NCBI GenBank assembly: GCA_017382775.1 | Contig: JAFNZQ010000040.1 | Location: forward strand, 1-6,837 | Reading direction: 5' to 3' | From: Spirochaetaceae bacterium | Lineage (GTDB): Bacteria > Spirochaetota > Spirochaetia > Treponematales > Treponemataceae | Length of the DNA: 6,837 bases | Shown: piece after piece, positions 5,599 to 6,837 of the stretch | How positions within the stretch are numbered: position 1 is the first letter of the stretch | How the letters are laid out: the number at the start of each line of letters is the position of its first letter | Notes under the pieces: model-generated | Told to the model about the DNA's origin: nothing | Databases searched by the model: none | The model's input: the letters and a program-made list of their open reading frames with translations, nothing else | Made by a program: the position numbers and the translations under genes

Positions 5599-6463
5599 AT
5601 TTATAGTAGCCCCACAGTCCGTTTCGCTGGGAATCTTCGCTATTGTATGTGGCCACAAATATGGTATCACCGAAAACCCACACACCACCTCGCCAAATAT
5701 TGTCTACGGCAATGGTTGTAGCCTCATTGGCTAAATCGTTTTGCAACACCTTATCGGTTATGTTCCCGGATTCATCCAGCACAATGCGAGTTAAATTGCC
5801 GTTGGAAGATCCCACCAAAATGTACTTACCGCCATCGTTTTTGTAATAATGGGCTTCCGCACAGGAACTAACCTTTCCGGTAATTTCAGAACCGGAATAG
5901 AATTTATCGTCATCCGGATTGTAAACCAAGGCATGGGAAGAGGAAAATTTGATTGTACCGTCACCGGCACATTTAACGGTATCGGCGGTGGTGCCCGACT
6001 CCTGGGTTGTGGCCATAGTTCCGCTTGTTAAGGCGAAGGCGCCGTTTTCTTTGCCTTTTAACACCACAAAGGCCTTTTTGCCGGTTCCGATGAGTTTCAC
6101 CGCGGTGGCACCGGACCTTCCCGCAACCCTTGTCCATGAGGAACTTCCCTTGGTGCGATAAAAAATCGAATGCAAGGTGCGAGCGTACAAAGATTCGCCG
6201 TCATCTCCCACAGCCAATTCCATAACACCGTTGCTATCGGGAAGGGAATCTCTGCTCCATTCGTTCATGGATGAAGAAGATTTGGAGGACAGAGCCTTGT
6301 GGGCAGCATAGTATTTACCGTCAAATTCCACAACGGAATAAACATAGTTTGCAACAGAAAATTGTCGCAAAGCAATTTCGCTTTCAATGGATGCAAAAAT
6401 CGGATCCTGTGAACAAGAGAAAAACAATCCAAGTATAATTGATAAAAATATTCCTTTTTTCAC
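5573..6463 (-). CDS. Spirochaetal lipoprotein with possible beta-propeller repeats, unknown function
   Basis: The protein has 296 residues starting at a GTG. MKKGIFLSIILGLFFSC is a type II signal peptide: two lysines, a hydrophobic core and a lipobox LFFSC with the acylated cysteine at 17. A phenylalanine at -3 and serine at -1 fit the relaxed spirochaetal lipobox. The mature part begins SQDPIFASIESE, a start I associate with Treponema lipoproteins. The rest is rich in G, S, Y and N and has recurring strand-like units such as LAVGDDGESLYAR (83-95), FYRTKGSSSWTRVAG (101-115), YILVGSSNGNLTRIVLDESG (214-233) and WVFGDTIFVATYNSED (262-277). These resemble blades of a beta-propeller, but this is inference. 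The protein probably sits at the outer or inner membrane surface. The start is backed by AAGGGG seven bases upstream, overlapping the stop of the beta-barrel gene, so the two are probably co-translated and may work together. The function is unrecognised. Confidence 0.83.
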   Translation of the reverse strand: MKKGIFLSIILGLFFSCSQDPIFASIESEIALRQFSVANYVYSVVEFDGKYYAAHKALSSKSSSSMNEWSRDSLPDSNGVMELAVGDDGESLYARTLHSIFYRTKGSSSWTRVAGRSGATAVKLIGTGKKAFVVLKGKENGAFALTSGTMATTQESGTTADTVKCAGDGTIKFSSSHALVYNPDDDKFYSGSEITGKVSSCAEAHYYKNDGGKYILVGSSNGNLTRIVLDESGNITDKVLQNDLANEATTIAVDNIWRGGVWVFGDTIFVATYNSEDSQRNGLWGYYKSRGTWNKE

Positions 6464-6470
6464 CTTCGCA

Positions 6471-6476
6471 CCCCTT
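6471..6476 (-). promoter_or_regulatory. Ribosome binding site that decides the GTG start of the lipoprotein gene
   Basis: On the minus strand AAGGGG (6476 down to 6471) overlaps the TAA (6477-6475) of the upstream beta-barrel gene and lies seven bases before the GTG at 6463. The arrangement supports a non-ATG start and translational coupling. Confidence 0.75.
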
Positions 6477-6837
6477 AAAAATGGTATCGCGCAGAAATGG
6501 AAACATCCGGAAATATTCCCACTCTGTTGTAATCCGTGTTTTTATACCATTGAGGTAAAATCCACACCGAAGTTAAAAGGCCGGCAGACCAGTCGGGAGT
6601 AATGCGGAAAAACCCACCCACTTCCGGCTTTACCGCTAAACCAAAGTAAAGGCGACTGATATAGGTTTCAAAAGCACCGCCTATGGCAACCATCACCGGA
6701 ATTTCAAAGCGTCCCACTGTCCACTGATAACCGCCCTTTGCCATAATGGGAATCACATATAAAAGGTTGCTTCCCTCGGTGGCGTTAAAAGAAAAGCTAA
6801 CTTCACCGCCCACAAAAAATCCGGGAGTAAGAAAATA
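6475..6837 (-). CDS. C-terminal part of an outer-membrane beta-barrel protein (partial, 5' end outside window)
   Basis: The frame is open from the window edge to TAA 6477-6475, giving 120 residues of a longer protein. It is made of alternating amphipathic strands with aromatic ends and short turns: YFLTPGFFVGGEVSFSFN, SNLLYVIPIMAKGGYQW, FEIPVMVAIGGAFETY, LYFGLAVKPEVGGFFRI, WSAGLLTSVWILPQWY and VGIFPDVSISARYHF. The last strand ends in phenylalanine with aromatic residues at alternate positions, the usual signal for outer-membrane assembly by BamA. A GTG at 6813 is inside the gene and is not a start. Such barrels are common in Treponema as porins or surface proteins, but I do not recognise the subfamily. 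It is cotranscribed with the lipoprotein gene 11 bases downstream. Confidence 0.75.
   Translation of the reverse strand, partial: YFLTPGFFVGGEVSFSFNATEGSNLLYVIPIMAKGGYQWTVGRFEIPVMVAIGGAFETYISRLYFGLAVKPEVGGFFRITPDWSAGLLTSVWILPQWYKNTDYNRVGIFPDVSISARYHF

Noticed and set aside
6475..6813. Small complete gene starting at the GTG at 6813
   Set aside because: The frame continues open to the window edge with beta-strand sequence, so the GTG is an internal valine codon.
1..6837. tRNA or rRNA genes, CRISPR arrays, insertion sequences
   Set aside because: No cloverleaf, spaced direct repeats, transposase motifs or terminal inverted repeats were seen on either strand by eye.

Overview
The window looks like chromosomal DNA of a spirochaete, most likely a host-associated Treponema. 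Three things suggest this: a radical SAM/SPASM protein with the architecture I know from the spirochaete-restricted 'spiro-SPASM' family, a lipoprotein with a relaxed spirochaetal lipobox (LFFSC), and an outer-membrane beta-barrel encoded directly upstream of that lipoprotein. Most of the window is AT-rich (about 38% GC in three hand-counted lines of the large operon).

Bases 1-565 are different: about 48% GC over the first 420 bases. They contain only pieces of genes: the last 27 codons of a probable Ca2+/Na+ antiporter, an internal piece of a galactokinase-family gene lacking both ends, and an unrecognised 31-codon frame. This is either a decayed or rearranged locus or an assembly junction.

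Bases 562-4710 (minus strand) hold a compact three-gene operon, read from right to left: spiro-SPASM radical SAM protein, GT2-like glycosyltransferase, then a fusion of a SpsF-type cytidylyltransferase, a PseG/SpsG-like domain and a C-terminal zinc knuckle. The genes overlap by 26 and 4 bases, and a good extended -10 promoter lies just upstream. Together they look like an uncharacterised pathway that activates and transfers a sugar or modifies a surface or flagellar molecule. The substrate cannot be read from the sequence.

Bases 4806-5069 hold a divergently transcribed small 2[4Fe-4S] ferredoxin with a near-consensus promoter, a strong ribosome binding site and an intrinsic terminator. The start codon of a 5-formyltetrahydrofolate cyclo-ligase gene (5071-5598) follows the terminator's T-run by one base.

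Bases 5573-6837 (minus strand) hold the 3' end of an outer-membrane beta-barrel gene that runs off the window, coupled to a GTG-initiated lipoprotein gene. The lipoprotein gene overlaps the cyclo-ligase gene tail to tail by 26 bases, and a perfect 8-bp hairpin has its loop on the lipoprotein stop codon.
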